Notes: a model not told the origin generated them from the sequence alone. 64,000 bases of DNA from Ligilactobacillus pabuli (GCF_022836475.1 NZ_BQXH01000001.1:1-64000); one strand, 5' to 3'. Positions 9,601 through 17,753 are shown, counted from the stretch's first letter. A program made the numbers and translations.

Positions 9601-10144
9601 CTTATATCCTGATGTCTTTAAAGACTATGACCAGGCTAATAAACAGTTTGGTGCGGTAGAGTATTTGGATACGGCAACTTTCTATCAGGGTATGCGTCCA
9701 ACAGAAACAACAGAAATTTCGTTTGGTCATGGTAAGAGTATCATCGTGAAGTTGGACTCAATTTCACGTCCAGATGATGTCGGTAACCGAACTTTATTTT
9801 TCTCAGTTAACGGCGAAACTTCTCGGATCGTAATTAAAGATCAGAGCCAGGCAATTACTGGAATTGCTGTACCAAAGGCAGAACCAACAAATCGTGAACA
9901 TGTTGGAGCAACACTAAGCGGTTCCGTTTTGGAATTACTAGTTCAAAATGGGCAAAAGGTACATCAGGGTGACGAATTAGTTGTAACTGAGGCGATGAAG
10001 ATGGAGACCACGATTAAAGCTCCATTTGATGGCACGATCAAACACACCTATATTAAGAAGGGTGATCTGTTGGAAACTGGGGACTTACTCTTAGAAATTA
10101 GTCCGGACAAACAACAAGGTGACCGTGAAATGCCTGAAATGTAA
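6686..10144 (+). CDS. pyc: Pyruvate carboxylase
   Basis: A biotin enzyme that carboxylates pyruvate to oxaloacetate, feeding aspartate synthesis. Domains in the 1152 aa: biotin carboxylase (1 to about 450, ATP-grasp loop GGGGRGM at 162-168), carboxyltransferase (from about 527, TTMRDAHQSL; metal-binding HLHTHD and the lysine in AVKDMAG), and a C-terminal biotin-carrier domain with EAMKMET, the biotinylated residue being Lys1105. The start ATG follows GGTGGGAG. It lies 50 nt after ftsW with no terminator between, and 17-35 nt before ylbG, also without one, so read-through into the following genes is likely. Confidence 0.98.
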   Translation: MKKILIANRGEIAIRIIRACHELKLKTVAVYAKEDEYGVHRFKADEAYLIGAGEKPIAAYLDIDEIIRVALMTGADAVHPGYGFLAENEEFARRCEQAGITFIGPTVQQLHLFGDKVAAKQVALQAGLHTIPGTTEPVTSLEEVAQLGREFGYPIMLKAALGGGGRGMRIVHSEDELSANYQRAKSEAKQAFGSDEMYVEKYLDHPKHIEVQILADQHGNLMHLFERDCSVQRRHQKVIEFAPSITLSAKRRAEICNAAVKLMQSVNYQNAGTVEFLVTDSDFYFIEVNPRVQVEHTVTEMITDIDIVQTQIKIADGQNLYTEIGLPRQDQLTMHGSAIQCRITTEDPENDFLPDTGKIETYRSPGGFGVRLDGGNAYAGATVTPFFDSLLVKACVQARTFEDAVKKMRRVLSEFQIRGVKTNIGFMTKVLNHPTFYTGQAHTTFIDDTKELFIPEKEPNTSNMLLKYVGNVTVNGYPGVAHHKKVYYPEARLDQQQITGKPHENAKTILKTQGADAVIKWVKDQPKLLLTDTTMRDAHQSLFATRMRTKDMRPVIDVYDRAFPDIFSAEVWGGATFDVAYRFLREDPWKRLQLMQQKMPNTLLQMLFRGSNAVGYQNYPDNVLREFITESAHQGVDVFRIFDSLNWVDQMEKSIQYARDAGKIAEGTMCYTGDLLSPSEHKYDLNYFVSLAKDLVSAGAQIIAVKDMAGLLKPNAAYELISSLKDAIDVPIHLHTHDTTGNGIATYLQATRAGVDIVDVASSALSGTTSQPSMTSLYYGLAGNERQPELDLTAAEAVNRYWSGVKPYYQDFMKTTDAAQTDIYETGMPGGQYSNLQQQAQALGISNFEEVKDMYRTVNSLLGNIIKVTPSSKVVGDLALFMLQNNLNAANILTRGEELDFPQSVVDFFAGDIGQPVGGFPPELQKVVLKGRTPLTVRPGSLAQPVDFELTKKQLATVIGREPTKLEVLSYVLYPDVFKDYDQANKQFGAVEYLDTATFYQGMRPTETTEISFGHGKSIIVKLDSISRPDDVGNRTLFFSVNGETSRIVIKDQSQAITGIAVPKAEPTNREHVGATLSGSVLELLVQNGQKVHQGDELVVTEAMKMETTIKAPFDGTIKHTYIKKGDLLETGDLLLEISPDKQQGDREMPEM

Positions 10145-10179
10145 GGCAAAGTGAGTTACAAGTGAAAGGAGGAACGCAG

Positions 10180-10464
10180 TTGCCATTTGAAATTAAGCAG
10201 CGCCAAGGAATCATTGTCTATTTGTATCATTTGAAACAAAGCAAGATCCTTCGTAAATATGGCACGATTCAATACGTTTCCCGTAAGATGAAGTATGTTA
10301 TTTTATACGTTGATCAAGATCAATTAGAAGAAACAATTCAGAAAGTTGCTAAACTAAAATTTGTGAAGACAGTCATGAAGTCGCCCCAACCAGAAATCAA
10401 ACGCGATTTTCAAAATGGTTCTATTTATAAACTAACTGATGAAGATCAAGACAAAAATAATTAG
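10180..10464 (+). CDS. ylbG: YlbG family protein (DUF2129/UPF0298)
   Basis: A 94-aa protein of unknown function matching YlbG (IIVYLYHLKQSKILRKYG..IQYVSRKMKYVILYVD). The open frame begins at GTG 10162, but AAAGGAGG lies within that part, so translation should start at TTG 10180, 7 nt after it. In Bacillus ylbG also precedes ylbH (rsmD) and coaD, and the same order is kept here. Basic residues are frequent, and a nucleic-acid or ribosome link is only a guess. Confidence 0.85.
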   Translation: MPFEIKQRQGIIVYLYHLKQSKILRKYGTIQYVSRKMKYVILYVDQDQLEETIQKVAKLKFVKTVMKSPQPEIKRDFQNGSIYKLTDEDQDKNN

Positions 10465-10482
10465 AATTATGTGGAGAAAAAG

Positions 10483-11046
10483 ATGAGAATAGTTGCAGGA
10501 AATTATAAGGGACGGAGATTAAAGGCTGTACCTGGGATGAAGACACGACCAACCACTGATAAGGTCAAGGAATCAATGTTTAATATTATTGGACCTTATT
10601 TCGATGGGGGGAACGTGTTAGATGCATTTGCTGGGAGTGGTGCCTTATCGATCGAAGCAGTTTCTCGTGGAGCTGACCGAGCAGTCCTAGTCGATCGCGC
10701 GTATCAGGCAATCAAAACGATTCATGATAATATTGCGGTTACTAAAGAAGAAGAACGCTTTTCTGTAGTGAAGGGTGATTCTTTTAAGATGTTGCCAGTT
10801 TTAGCTGAGCGACATGAAAAATTTGATTATGTGTTTTTTGATCCTCCATATCGGGAACAAAAAATTATTAAAATGATTCAAACCTTAGTTGAACTTAATT
10901 TGCTGAACCCTGAGGCGGTTTTAATTTGTGAAACCAACCAGGAAGCTCATTTGCCGGTCCAACTAACAGGATTTGAATTACTGAAACAGGTTGATTATGG
11001 AATAACTGAATTAACTTATTATAAATTTGTTGGTGGTGAAAATTAA
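10483..11046 (+). CDS. rsmD: 16S rRNA (guanine966-N2)-methyltransferase RsmD
   Basis: An AdoMet-dependent methyltransferase that modifies G966 of 16S rRNA in the small subunit. The 187 aa begin MRIVAGNYKGRRLKA, typical of RsmD, followed by TRPTTDKVKESMFNI, the AdoMet loop LDAFAGSGALSIEA and the catalytic FFDPPY motif. The open frame begins four codons upstream at a GTG, but GGAG overlaps that codon, so ATG 10483 (6 nt spacing) is the likely start. The stop overlaps the ribosome-binding region of coaD. Confidence 0.93.
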   Translation: MRIVAGNYKGRRLKAVPGMKTRPTTDKVKESMFNIIGPYFDGGNVLDAFAGSGALSIEAVSRGADRAVLVDRAYQAIKTIHDNIAVTKEEERFSVVKGDSFKMLPVLAERHEKFDYVFFDPPYREQKIIKMIQTLVELNLLNPEAVLICETNQEAHLPVQLTGFELLKQVDYGITELTYYKFVGGEN

Positions 11047-11047
11047 C

Positions 11048-11527
11048 ATGATAGCTTTATTTCCAGGAAGTTTTGATCCGTTAACTAACGGACATTTAGA
11101 TTTAATTTCACGAGCGTCTAAGATGTACGACCAAATTATTGTTGCTGTCATGACAAATACGTCCAAAAAGCCGCTTTTTTCAACGGATGAGAAGTTAGAG
11201 TTGATCAAGACTAATGTGAAAGAGATGGCTAACGTAGAAGTAATTGCGGTTGAGTCGGACTTGACTGTTAATGTCATGAATAAATTAGGAGCGACTGTTT
11301 TAGTCCGAGGAGTTCGAGATGTTAAGGACTTTGAATATGAGCGTGAAATCGCTGCTATGAACAGTCAGTTAGACGGTCAGATCGAAACGATCTTACTACT
11401 AGCACGGCCTGAATATTCATTTCTTTCCTCAAGTATGATCAAGGAAGTTGGCCAATTTCATGGGGATATTACTAAATTTGTCCCCGCTAATGTTGCGGCT
11501 GCGTTAAATCAGAAGTTAGAACGATGA
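11048..11527 (+). CDS. coaD: Phosphopantetheine adenylyltransferase
   Basis: Fourth step of coenzyme A synthesis: ATP plus 4'-phosphopantetheine to dephospho-CoA. The 159 aa show the nucleotidyltransferase motif ALFPGSFDPLTNGHLD (T/HxGH type), the RGVRDVKDFEYE loop and the C-terminal YSFLSSSMIKEV of the family. The longer open frame from 11027 lies inside rsmD; ATG 11048 follows GGTGGTG and gives the normal N terminus. It overlaps the next gene by 4 nt (ATGA), so the two are translationally coupled. Confidence 0.96.
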   Translation: MIALFPGSFDPLTNGHLDLISRASKMYDQIIVAVMTNTSKKPLFSTDEKLELIKTNVKEMANVEVIAVESDLTVNVMNKLGATVLVRGVRDVKDFEYEREIAAMNSQLDGQIETILLLARPEYSFLSSSMIKEVGQFHGDITKFVPANVAAALNQKLER

Positions 11528-12534
11528 ATCAGAAGTTAAAGCACGTTTTAGGTTATGCAGTGTTGGTGTTGACTTTGTTAGTCTTACTCTTTTTACCGCT
11601 CCCAGTCTATCTTGATTCTCCGGGAGCTGCGCAAGATGTTTCATCTTATGTGAAAGTAAATGGTCAAAAAGACAAACAGCCGGGGCAATTTATGCTAGTG
11701 TATATTAAGCAGGCTAAAGCAACACCGCTTAGCTGGGCTCTAAGTTTTACTAACAAATATGCGACACGAACATCAGCCAAAGAAGAGGTCGGCGACTATA
11801 GTGACCGCGAAATGGCCAAAATTCAAAACTATTATATGTCATCCTCAGTGGCAGAAGCTAAATACCAGTCACTAAGCTTAGCGCACCAAAAAGTTAAGCG
11901 ACAATATCTGGGAATGTATGTGATGTCGGTTTTGAAAAAGTCCAATTTTGCTGGCAATTTAAAAGTAGGCGATGTGGTGAACAAAGTTGCAGGAAAAAGC
12001 TATTCTAGTTCTGCGGCTTATATGCGGGCGCTGCAACAAATGCCGCCACGCAAAGACGTCACGATCGAGTATCAGCGTGGTCGAAAACAAGGACAAGCTC
12101 ATGGTCGTTTGATCAAGTTACCGCAAACTAAGCGCTATGGTTTAGGAATCACTTTGACTGATCGGGTTAAAACTATTAGTTCGGTGCCGATTACGGCAAA
12201 TATGCAAGGGATTGGTGGTCCTTCTGCTGGTTTGATGCTGACCTTACAAATGTATAGCCAATTAACTCAGCAAGATCTGCTGAAAGGACGCAAAATTGCC
12301 GGAACTGGGACTATTGAAGCCGATGGTCATGTCGGACAAATCGGTGGCGTTGAGCAAAAAGTAGTGGCCGCAAGTCGTGCTAAAGCTTCGATCTTTTTTG
12401 TCCCGAATGATCCACAGTTAAAAAAAGATAATAATTATCAAGCAGCACTGAAAACTGCGCACCAATTGAAGACTAAGCTAAAAGTTGTGCCAGTCAGCAA
12501 TGTTTCACAGGCTGTGAATTATCTGAAAAATTAA
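11524..12534 (+). CDS. SepM/YlbL-type membrane PDZ and Lon-like serine protease
   Basis: A membrane-anchored protease of 336 aa: N-terminal transmembrane segment (about 8-28), an extracellular PDZ domain (about 125-200, with LKVGDVVNKVAGKSY), then a Lon-type S16 domain with nucleophile Ser234 in GGPSAGLML and Lys279 in GGVEQKVVAA, the catalytic dyad. In streptococci SepM trims the competence pheromone; in Bacillus YlbL degrades a division inhibitor. The substrate here is unknown, but the gene ends just before comEA. The start overlaps the coaD stop. Confidence 0.9.
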   Translation: MNQKLKHVLGYAVLVLTLLVLLFLPLPVYLDSPGAAQDVSSYVKVNGQKDKQPGQFMLVYIKQAKATPLSWALSFTNKYATRTSAKEEVGDYSDREMAKIQNYYMSSSVAEAKYQSLSLAHQKVKRQYLGMYVMSVLKKSNFAGNLKVGDVVNKVAGKSYSSSAAYMRALQQMPPRKDVTIEYQRGRKQGQAHGRLIKLPQTKRYGLGITLTDRVKTISSVPITANMQGIGGPSAGLMLTLQMYSQLTQQDLLKGRKIAGTGTIEADGHVGQIGGVEQKVVAASRAKASIFFVPNDPQLKKDNNYQAALKTAHQLKTKLKVVPVSNVSQAVNYLKN

Positions 12535-12542
12535 ATCTTGCT

Positions 12543-12579
12543 AAAAAAAGGAAATTTAAAAAATAAATTTCCTTTTTTT
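12543..12579 (+). terminator. Terminator after the SepM-like gene
   Basis: A long perfect inverted repeat: the A7-GGAAATTTA arm (12543-12558) pairs with its complement at 12564-12579, five-base loop, ending in T7. It is AT-rich and could also work in the other direction. Its T tract is shared with the motif described at 12573. Confidence 0.8.
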
Positions 12580-12588
12580 GCGTATATA
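12573..12588 (+). promoter_or_regulatory. Possible competence-type promoter element before comEA
   Basis: TTTTTTTGCGTATATA ends 23 nt before the comEA start. GCGTATATA partly resembles the streptococcal competence sigma-factor box TACGAATA (6 of 8 for TGCGTATA). The same 16-mer with one change occurs upstream of the gene at 34971. A plain sigma-A -10 (TATATT, 12585-12590) without a -35 is an alternative reading. Confidence 0.3.
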
Positions 12589-12611
12589 TTAAATGAAAGG
12601 ATAAAACAGCT

Positions 12612-13337
12612 ATGGAAAAATTGACATTGTTTTGGGAAGAGCACAAAAATAAAATCATCGTGATCAGTGGTGCGCTTTTGCTAGTGCTGATTTTAGTTGG
12701 CCCGAAAATCAAGGCTGCCAATACTTTGTTTGGTCAGAGTACACCAACTCAGCCAGAAGAACTAGTGACAAGTGAGTCTAGTACGGTTTCTAGTTCTAGT
12801 GAAGGTGAGGTGCAACAGTCCAATTCGACTGGGCAAAGTATGACTAAAAATCAATCAATTACTGTGGATGTGAAAGGAGCGGTTGTTCACCCTGGAGTCG
12901 TCACTATGCAAGCAGATCAACGTGTTGACGCAGTCTTAAAAAAAGTCGGCGGTGCTACAGCACAAGCAGATTTAAACCAAGTTAATTTGGCTCATCGCTT
13001 AGTTGATCAGATGTTGATTTATATTCCTGCAAAGGGAGAAGAGGTGCAAGTTAATAGCCCAGTTTTGGTTAGTAATGAACAGCCAGGTGAAGGTGAAACA
13101 CAAGCAAGCCAAACTGAGACTGAAACGGATCCAACGGCGGAATCAAAAGTTAACTTAAATTCGGCAACTAAAGAACAACTAACCCAGTTAAACGGGATTG
13201 GCGATAAAAAGGCAGATCAAATTATTGCTTATCGCCAGGAACATGGGAACTTTAAAAGCCCAGAAGATTTAAAAAATGTTTCTGGAATCGGAGATAAAAT
13301 TTTTGCAGCTTTGGCAGATCAAATTACCGTGAATTAG
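12612..13337 (+). CDS. comEA: Competence DNA receptor ComEA
   Basis: A membrane-anchored DNA-binding protein that receives incoming double-stranded DNA in transformation. The 241 aa comprise a transmembrane segment (about 16-34), a Ser/Thr/Gln-rich linker, an SLBB domain (VDVKGAVVHPGVV, about 93-140), a second low-complexity linker and a C-terminal double helix-hairpin-helix domain (VNLNSATKEQLTQLNGIGDK and KNVSGIGDK). The ATG follows AAAGGA by about 10 nt. It lies behind a terminator, so it needs its own promoter. It heads the comEA-comEB-comEC order common in Firmicutes, but a gap of 114 bp with a separate promoter precedes comEB. Confidence 0.95.
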   Translation: MEKLTLFWEEHKNKIIVISGALLLVLILVGPKIKAANTLFGQSTPTQPEELVTSESSTVSSSSEGEVQQSNSTGQSMTKNQSITVDVKGAVVHPGVVTMQADQRVDAVLKKVGGATAQADLNQVNLAHRLVDQMLIYIPAKGEEVQVNSPVLVSNEQPGEGETQASQTETETDPTAESKVNLNSATKEQLTQLNGIGDKKADQIIAYRQEHGNFKSPEDLKNVSGIGDKIFAALADQITVN

Positions 13338-13358
13338 TTTAGTAAAAAGTTACTTTAA

Positions 13359-13387
13359 ATAACAATGCTAGGAGAATATGCTATAAT
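13359..13387 (+). promoter_or_regulatory. Promoter of comEB
   Basis: ATAACA (13359-13364), 17 bp, and TATAAT (13382-13387) with an extended TGC in front. This sigma-A-like promoter would let the dCMP deaminase be made without competence. Confidence 0.6.
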
Positions 13388-13451
13388 AATTTAAATCAAA
13401 TTGTATCAAAAACAACATTAAAATTGATTAAACAACAAGGGGCTTAGGATT

Positions 13452-13937
13452 ATGAAGGAACGAATTCCATGGGATCAATATTTTATGACGCAGGCAGTGT
13501 TATTATCAACTCGAAGCACCTGTGAACGTTTAGCAGTTGGTGCAATTTTAGTACGTGACAAGCGGATCATTGCGGGCGGCTATAACGGCTCAGTCTCTGG
13601 TGATACACACTGCATAGATGAAGGGTGTTATTTAGTTGACAATCATTGTGTAAGAACGATCCATGCAGAAATGAATGCAGTCTTACAGTGCGCTAAATTT
13701 GGGGTAGCGAGTGCGGATGCTGAAATTTATGTCACAGATTTTCCTTGCTTACAATGTACAAAAATGCTGTTGCAGGCTGGGATCCGTAAAATCTATTATT
13801 TACGCAATTATCATAACGATCCGTACGCAGTGTCTTTGTTAGAACGAAAAGATGTTGCAGTCCAACGGGTTGAAATTGATAAGAAGTATCTGAATGCTAT
13901 TTATACGGATGACCATTTCAACGAGCAGGAGTCGTAA
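13452..13937 (+). CDS. comEB: ComEB / deoxycytidylate deaminase
   Basis: A zinc-dependent dCMP deaminase producing dUMP for thymidylate synthesis; it carries the ComEB name from its place in the com operon, although it is dispensable for uptake in Bacillus. The 161 aa contain the zinc motifs HAEMNA (His and catalytic Glu) and PCLQCTKM (two Cys), plus an extra CIDEGC segment typical of dCMP deaminases. Length is normal. The ATG is preceded by AAGGGG. The following comEC frame is the same as that of this gene, after the stop codon. Confidence 0.93.
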   Translation: MKERIPWDQYFMTQAVLLSTRSTCERLAVGAILVRDKRIIAGGYNGSVSGDTHCIDEGCYLVDNHCVRTIHAEMNAVLQCAKFGVASADAEIYVTDFPCLQCTKMLLQAGIRKIYYLRNYHNDPYAVSLLERKDVAVQRVEIDKKYLNAIYTDDHFNEQES

Positions 13938-13970
13938 GCTACGCGCCAATATTATTGCTTTTTTCTTAGT

Positions 13971-16208
13971 TTGGATGCTTTACTAATAACGTTTGCCATT
14001 TTTGCGCACTCAATTTTATGGTTTATGCTCTGGCTGGTGCTGCAACTTAGAATTTGGCGAGCTAAGCAGTTAACTTTACTATTAGTCAATTTAGTTTTTT
14101 GTTTGAGCTGGTGTGGTTACCTAATAGTATGGCAGCAAAAAATTACGCAACAAACTCTCAGTGAGCAAGTGACAGTAAATCGTGAGTTACTGTTTATTGA
14201 ACCCGATGAGTATACGATCAATGGAGATTTATTGAAGTTTACTGGTCAACGTGTTAGTAACAAACAAAAGATCCTGGGTTATTATCGGATCCGCTCTGAA
14301 CAAGAAAAAGCAGCATTACAAGGGATTCAACATCCCTTGACGGTTCAAGTCGCTGGTAAAGTTGGTCCAATTAATGCGCCAACTAATCAAAATGAATTTA
14401 ATTTTCAGCGGTATATGCTTGGAAAAAACATCTCTAATGAGATCCAGGTGACACAGCTTAGAAGTGCAGCGTCTCCACCTAAATTGGGATTGTTGCGGCA
14501 ATTTTTGGCTATTTTTCATGTGATCCGTAAAAAGATGATCGATCATTTTGAGAGAATGCCGCAACCATTGGGCTGGTTTATTCAGGTCCTGTTGATTGGC
14601 TACCAGAGTGAACAGTTTCAAGAACAAATGGACCAAATTAATCGTTTAGGCTTATTGTACTTATTTACCTTGTCTGGGATGCATGTCTTTTATTTAGTAG
14701 CTATGATTCGTTTTTTATTGCGCCAAGTCGGTACGACCAAAGAAACAACTGATCTTTTGTTATTAGGAATCTTACCAATCTATGGTATTATTGGCGGCAG
14801 TTCCTTAGGATTGGTTCGGTCAATTTTAATGACATGGCTGCATCTTGCAAGTCAGCGCTTCGGTCAGTGGCATCTGACAGGGATAGAGACTTGGTCATTA
14901 GTGTTGTTAATGAATCTTTTTTATAGTCCCGTTGCAGTTTTTAGTTTAGGGGCACAGTTAAGCTATTTGTTGACTTTGATTTTAATTTTAAGTCGTCAAA
15001 AAAAGCAGTGGTTGACTGGTTTACAGATGGGAGCATTTACCATTCCGCTAGTTTTGCGGCAGACTTTTGTCTGGAATATTTGGACGATCCCGCTCTCGAT
15101 TTTGATTGGTCCAATTTTTGATTGGCTGATTTTTCCAGTAGTGATCGTGGGAATGATTTTCGTTCCGTTCCAATTAGTTTGTAATGGAGTATTGAAAATT
15201 TTAGCAGCGTTTTTTAGCTGGAGTTCAGATTTGCCAGGAACGATTATATTTGGAAAACCGCCAGCCATCTTTATCTTATTCTGGTTGGGATTATTACTAG
15301 CATGCCAAGTTAAACCCAAAAAGCTGTTATTATTAAGTTGCTTACTTCTTTCTGGGGTGTGTGCGTATGGTTGGATTCACTTACCATTAAACGATGAGGT
15401 AACTTATTTTGATATCGGTCAGGGAGATTGTTCTTTGATCAAAACGCGATTTGATCGTCAAGTTTATTTAATCGATACTGGTGGTAAATTGTCTTTTAAT
15501 ACAGAGAAGTGGCAGGTTAGAAACAGTCGAACTAATGGAGAAACAGTTGTGGTAAATTACTTACACAGTCAAGGAATTTCTCGAATCGACCGACTGTACT
15601 TGACTCATCAAGATACTGACCATGTGGGTAATTTTCCGAGTATTAGCCAAAGCATTAATGTTAAGCAAATTATTGTACCGGTAGGCATGGAGCAATTAGC
15701 TAGTTTTCAGCGACGATTACAGCTTTCACGGGTTAAACCGTCAGCGGTTGTGGCAGTAACAAATCAAGTCCATGAAACAGTGCCATCGCTGGCATTACAA
15801 ATTTTGCATCCATTTGAACGTGGCCAAGGGAAAAATGAGGATTCATTAGTGCTGCTTTATCGGTCTGGAAAAACCAACTTTTTGTTTACTGGAGATTTAG
15901 ATCGGGCAAACGAACTAAAAGTTTTAGAAAAATATCCTAATTTAAGAGCCGATATTATGAAGACTGGTCATCATGGAAGTAAGACTGCTAGTGATCCTAA
16001 GTTTATTCAACAGGTCCAACCTAAATTAGCGATTATTTCGGCTGGAAGGAATAATCGCTATGGGCACCCGAATGAAGAAACTTTAGTGACTTTACGAAAA
16101 TACCGCGTACCATTTTTATTAACTGCTCGTGATGGTATGATTAAGGTGATACTAAGTAAACAGGGACCACCAAAATTAACAACCTATGGGCAGATGAATA
16201 TTTATTGA
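13971..16208 (+). CDS. comEC: DNA internalisation channel protein ComEC/Rec2
   Basis: A polytopic membrane protein that carries single-stranded DNA across the membrane. The 745 aa show two N-terminal transmembrane segments, an OB-fold-like soluble part, the competence core with many membrane helices (LYLFTLSGMHVFYLVAM, SSLGLVRSILM) and a C-terminal metallo-beta-lactamase domain (FDIGQGDCSLI, THQDTDHVG, KTGHHGSKTAS). The start is uncertain: TTG 13971 has no ribosome-binding site, while AGGAG lies at 13927-13931 inside the end of comEB with no start codon at proper distance in this frame. Another frame upstream encodes a plausible hydrophobic N terminus, so an indel near 13960 is possible. The rest of the frame is intact. 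Confidence 0.9.
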   Translation: MDALLITFAIFAHSILWFMLWLVLQLRIWRAKQLTLLLVNLVFCLSWCGYLIVWQQKITQQTLSEQVTVNRELLFIEPDEYTINGDLLKFTGQRVSNKQKILGYYRIRSEQEKAALQGIQHPLTVQVAGKVGPINAPTNQNEFNFQRYMLGKNISNEIQVTQLRSAASPPKLGLLRQFLAIFHVIRKKMIDHFERMPQPLGWFIQVLLIGYQSEQFQEQMDQINRLGLLYLFTLSGMHVFYLVAMIRFLLRQVGTTKETTDLLLLGILPIYGIIGGSSLGLVRSILMTWLHLASQRFGQWHLTGIETWSLVLLMNLFYSPVAVFSLGAQLSYLLTLILILSRQKKQWLTGLQMGAFTIPLVLRQTFVWNIWTIPLSILIGPIFDWLIFPVVIVGMIFVPFQLVCNGVLKILAAFFSWSSDLPGTIIFGKPPAIFILFWLGLLLACQVKPKKLLLLSCLLLSGVCAYGWIHLPLNDEVTYFDIGQGDCSLIKTRFDRQVYLIDTGGKLSFNTEKWQVRNSRTNGETVVVNYLHSQGISRIDRLYLTHQDTDHVGNFPSISQSINVKQIIVPVGMEQLASFQRRLQLSRVKPSAVVAVTNQVHETVPSLALQILHPFERGQGKNEDSLVLLYRSGKTNFLFTGDLDRANELKVLEKYPNLRADIMKTGHHGSKTASDPKFIQQVQPKLAIISAGRNNRYGHPNEETLVTLRKYRVPFLLTARDGMIKVILSKQGPPKLTTYGQMNIY

Positions 16209-16226
16209 TGAAAAAGAAGGTTTAAG

Positions 16227-17258
16227 ATGAAAGTTCAACAGGCAATTAAAAATATGACCAATGGTAAAATTGCGCCAGTCTATGTCGCTTTAGGCACAGA
16301 GTCATATCTTCAAGATCAATTTAAAGATTTTTTAGTGAACCTAATCCCGGCAGAAGAACAAGAATTTAACGTTGGTCGTTATGATATGGAGGCTGTGAAT
16401 CTCTCCGTTGCTATCGATGATGCACGGTCCATTCCTTTCTTTGGTGAGCATCGTCTAGTTTTACTCGAACGGCCTTATTTTTTGACAGGAACTCACCAAA
16501 AAAATGCATTAGATCATGATTTAGATGGCTTATTACAATATCTAAAAAACCCTGAGTCAGCGACTATTTTTGTAATTATGGCGCCGTATCCAAAATTAGA
16601 TGAACGAAAAAAATTAACTAAGCAACTTCGTAAAACTGCAGAGTTTATTGATTGTAAGCCATTGACTGAACGTGATGTTCGGGCTGCATTATCAACTAAG
16701 TTACAGGGGCAAGGTTGGAAAATCGAACCAGCCGCGCTCGAACTGTTACTAGAGAGAACAGGAGCTGAACTCAGCGCAATAATGGGGGAATTGCCTAAGC
16801 TTGTTTTAGCAACGCAAGATACTAAGGTGATTAGCAAAAAAGAAGTAAACGCATTGGTTGCTCGTTCATTTGAACAAAATATCTTCGATCTGGTGGATTT
16901 GGTATTGGAGAGAAAAGTTAATGCAGCATTAACAATGTATCGTGAACTGTTATTGCAAAAAGAGGAACCGCTAAAAATTAACGCAATTTTAGAAGGCCAG
17001 TTCCGGTTAATGTTACAGGTCATGATTTTACGAGAGCATGGTTTTGATCAAGGAAGCATGACTAAACAAATTAAGGCTCATCCATATCGGATAAAGCTCG
17101 CTTTACGTAAAAATCGCCGTTTCAAAAGAATTGACTTGCAAAATGCTTACCTGGGCTTGGTACACGTGGAAGAAAAAATGAAATCTTCTGCGGTTGACCC
17201 AGAATTGTTATTTCAGTTATTCTTATTAAACTTTAGTCAACACCAAGGAGTTGCGTAA
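16227..17258 (+). CDS. holA: DNA polymerase III delta subunit
   Basis: Clamp-loader subunit that opens the sliding clamp. The 343 aa match HolA in length and features: VYVALGTESYLQDQF at the N terminus, FFGEHRLVLLERPYF, a degenerate AAA+ core, and the C-terminal collar with SSAVDPELLFQLFLL. The ATG lies 16 nt after comEC, behind GAAGG. comEC-holA-rpsT is a conserved Firmicute order; here a bidirectional terminator separates holA from rpsT. Confidence 0.93.
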   Translation: MKVQQAIKNMTNGKIAPVYVALGTESYLQDQFKDFLVNLIPAEEQEFNVGRYDMEAVNLSVAIDDARSIPFFGEHRLVLLERPYFLTGTHQKNALDHDLDGLLQYLKNPESATIFVIMAPYPKLDERKKLTKQLRKTAEFIDCKPLTERDVRAALSTKLQGQGWKIEPAALELLLERTGAELSAIMGELPKLVLATQDTKVISKKEVNALVARSFEQNIFDLVDLVLERKVNAALTMYRELLLQKEEPLKINAILEGQFRLMLQVMILREHGFDQGSMTKQIKAHPYRIKLALRKNRRFKRIDLQNAYLGLVHVEEKMKSSAVDPELLFQLFLLNFSQHQGVA

Positions 17259-17279
17259 GTACGGCGTTTAAAAACAATA

Positions 17280-17312
17280 AAAAAACCATCGTCATAAAGG
17301 CGATGGTTTTTT
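17280..17312. terminator. Bidirectional terminator between holA and rpsT
   Basis: A6-CCATCG (17280-17291) and CGATGG-T6 (17301-17312) form a perfect 12-bp hairpin with a T run on both strands, serving the convergent genes holA and rpsT. Confidence 0.9.
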
Positions 17313-17319
17313 TATTAAC

Positions 17320-17574
17320 TTATTTAGCTAAACGAGCAGCCATTCTTGACTTATCGCGAGCAGCTTTATTGGCTTTGATCAAACCTTTAGAATAAGCTTT
17401 GTCAACGGCAGAAACTGCTTGGTTGAACAATTCTTCAGTGTTGTCAGCACCAGCTGTTTTAGCATTTTCAAACTTTTTAACAGCACTACGCATTGTGCTA
17501 AGTTGAGCAGAGTTACGAGCGTTAGCTTTTTCGTTTGTTTTTACACGTGCAATTGCGGATTTAATAATAGGCAT
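17320..17574 (-). CDS. rpsT: 30S ribosomal protein S20
   Basis: Primary 16S rRNA binding protein of the small subunit, 84 aa, helical and rich in Lys/Arg/Ala. The sequence [20 protein letters not shown] and the end [16 protein letters not shown] are characteristic. A strong ribosome-binding site (GGAGGTG on the minus strand) precedes the ATG. It is transcribed divergently from rpsO from an excellent promoter. Confidence 0.97.
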   Translation of the reverse strand: MPIIKSAIARVKTNEKANARNSAQLSTMRSAVKKFENAKTAGADNTEELFNQAVSAVDKAYSKGLIKANKAARDKSRMAARLAK

Positions 17575-17634
17575 TCAATTCACCTCCACTTGTGTGATTC
17601 CATTAACGGTAATCAATTAATTTCAACACCAATA

Positions 17635-17663
17635 ATTATACAAGAGCAGCAGTAACATTGCAA
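17635..17663 (-). promoter_or_regulatory. Promoter of rpsT
   Basis: On the minus strand TTGCAA (17658-17663), exactly 17 bp, and TATAAT (17635-17640), with TG immediately before the -10. It leaves a leader of about 55 nt. Confidence 0.85.
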
Positions 17664-17753
17664 TAAAAATCGTGCATGTCAAGAAAAATTCCTTGACATT
17701 AGTGTTAAATCCTTGGAATTTAGGCAAATTCACTAAATAATTCTAAGAATATC

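Noticed and set aside
17419-17655. 78-codon plus-strand frame over rpsT
   Set aside because: Antisense to a certain ribosomal protein gene and running through its promoter.
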